Made by a program: the position numbers and the translations under genes. Below the pieces are notes generated by a model. The model was not told the origin of the DNA, ran no database searches, and saw nothing but the letters and a program-made list of their open reading frames with translations. From positions 1 to 15,355 of the forward strand of contig CAYVKY010000046.1 of NCBI GenBank assembly GCA_964452115.1: a stretch of 15,355 nt of DNA, read 5' to 3'. Of the stretch, positions 15,274 to 15,355 are shown one piece after another; the stretch's first letter is position 1; each line of letters starts with the position of its first letter. Source of the DNA: CAYVKY01 sp964452115 (lineage in GTDB: Bacteria; Bacteroidota; Ignavibacteria; Tepidaquicellales; Tepidaquicellaceae).

Positions 15274-15355
15274 TAATTTCTCTTTATCTTAACATCAATA
15301 TAAACAAAATAAAAAATTTAATATGCTTTTTCAATCAAGTTATTGACGCAAACCC

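Noticed and set aside
15343..15348. TTGACG on the + strand as a -35 box
   Set aside because: Only a few bases follow before the window ends, so a -10 element cannot be assessed.
15274..15355. Promoter for the glycosyltransferase gene
   Set aside because: TTGATT and TATTAA elements exist but are only about 9 nt apart, and other pairings match neither the sigma-70 nor the Bacteroidota -33/-7 consensus well.
1..15355. Mobile elements, CRISPR arrays, tRNA or rRNA genes
   Set aside because: Nearly all bases belong to conserved protein genes; no transposase, integrase, repeat-spacer pattern or structural RNA sequence was seen.

Overview
The window looks like chromosomal DNA from an AT-rich member of the Bacteroidota/Chlorobiota (FCB) group, probably near Ignavibacteria. 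This is inferred, not proven. The supporting traits are: an ATP synthase cluster ordered atpZ-atpI-atpB-E-F-H-A-(small ORF)-G with no atpD/atpC; an a subunit with a signal peptide and a long N-terminal extension; an LptE-type lipoprotein behind a sigma-54 activator; and a mix of genes with and without Shine-Dalgarno (SD) sites. I see no mobile element, CRISPR array, tRNA or rRNA, and no atypical island. Almost every base is coding.

Region 1 (1-3495, + strand) holds four closely spaced genes: the 3' part of a sigma-54-dependent activator (the 5' end lies outside the window), an LptE-like outer-membrane lipoprotein, a membrane-bound family 2 glycosyltransferase of the cellulose-synthase type, and a TPR protein. 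Spacing runs from a 20-nt overlap to 8 nt, so they are probably one envelope-related transcription unit.

Region 2 (3471-15273, - strand) is one unbroken run of fourteen genes. In transcription order they are: a GT-B glycosyltransferase, purD, an NAD-dependent sugar epimerase/dehydratase, meaB, atpZ, an atpI-like gene, atpB, atpE, atpF, atpH, atpA, a 93-residue gene of unknown function, atpG, and an NFACT/RqcH-type gene. The largest gap is about 50 nt and several junctions overlap (ATGA at purD/epimerase and epimerase/meaB). The two directions converge with a 25-nt overlap of coding sequence at 3471-3495.

Functionally, the Fo sector (a, b, c) plus delta, alpha and gamma of a proton-type F1Fo ATP synthase are made here with two small assembly-type membrane proteins; beta and epsilon must be encoded elsewhere. 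Around them sit purine synthesis (PurD), a chaperone GTPase for a B12-dependent mutase (MeaB), surface-sugar genes and a ribosome-quality-control factor. Most of the window is conserved housekeeping. The least explained element is the 93-residue ORF fitted between atpA and atpG; I did not find a clearly new multi-gene system.
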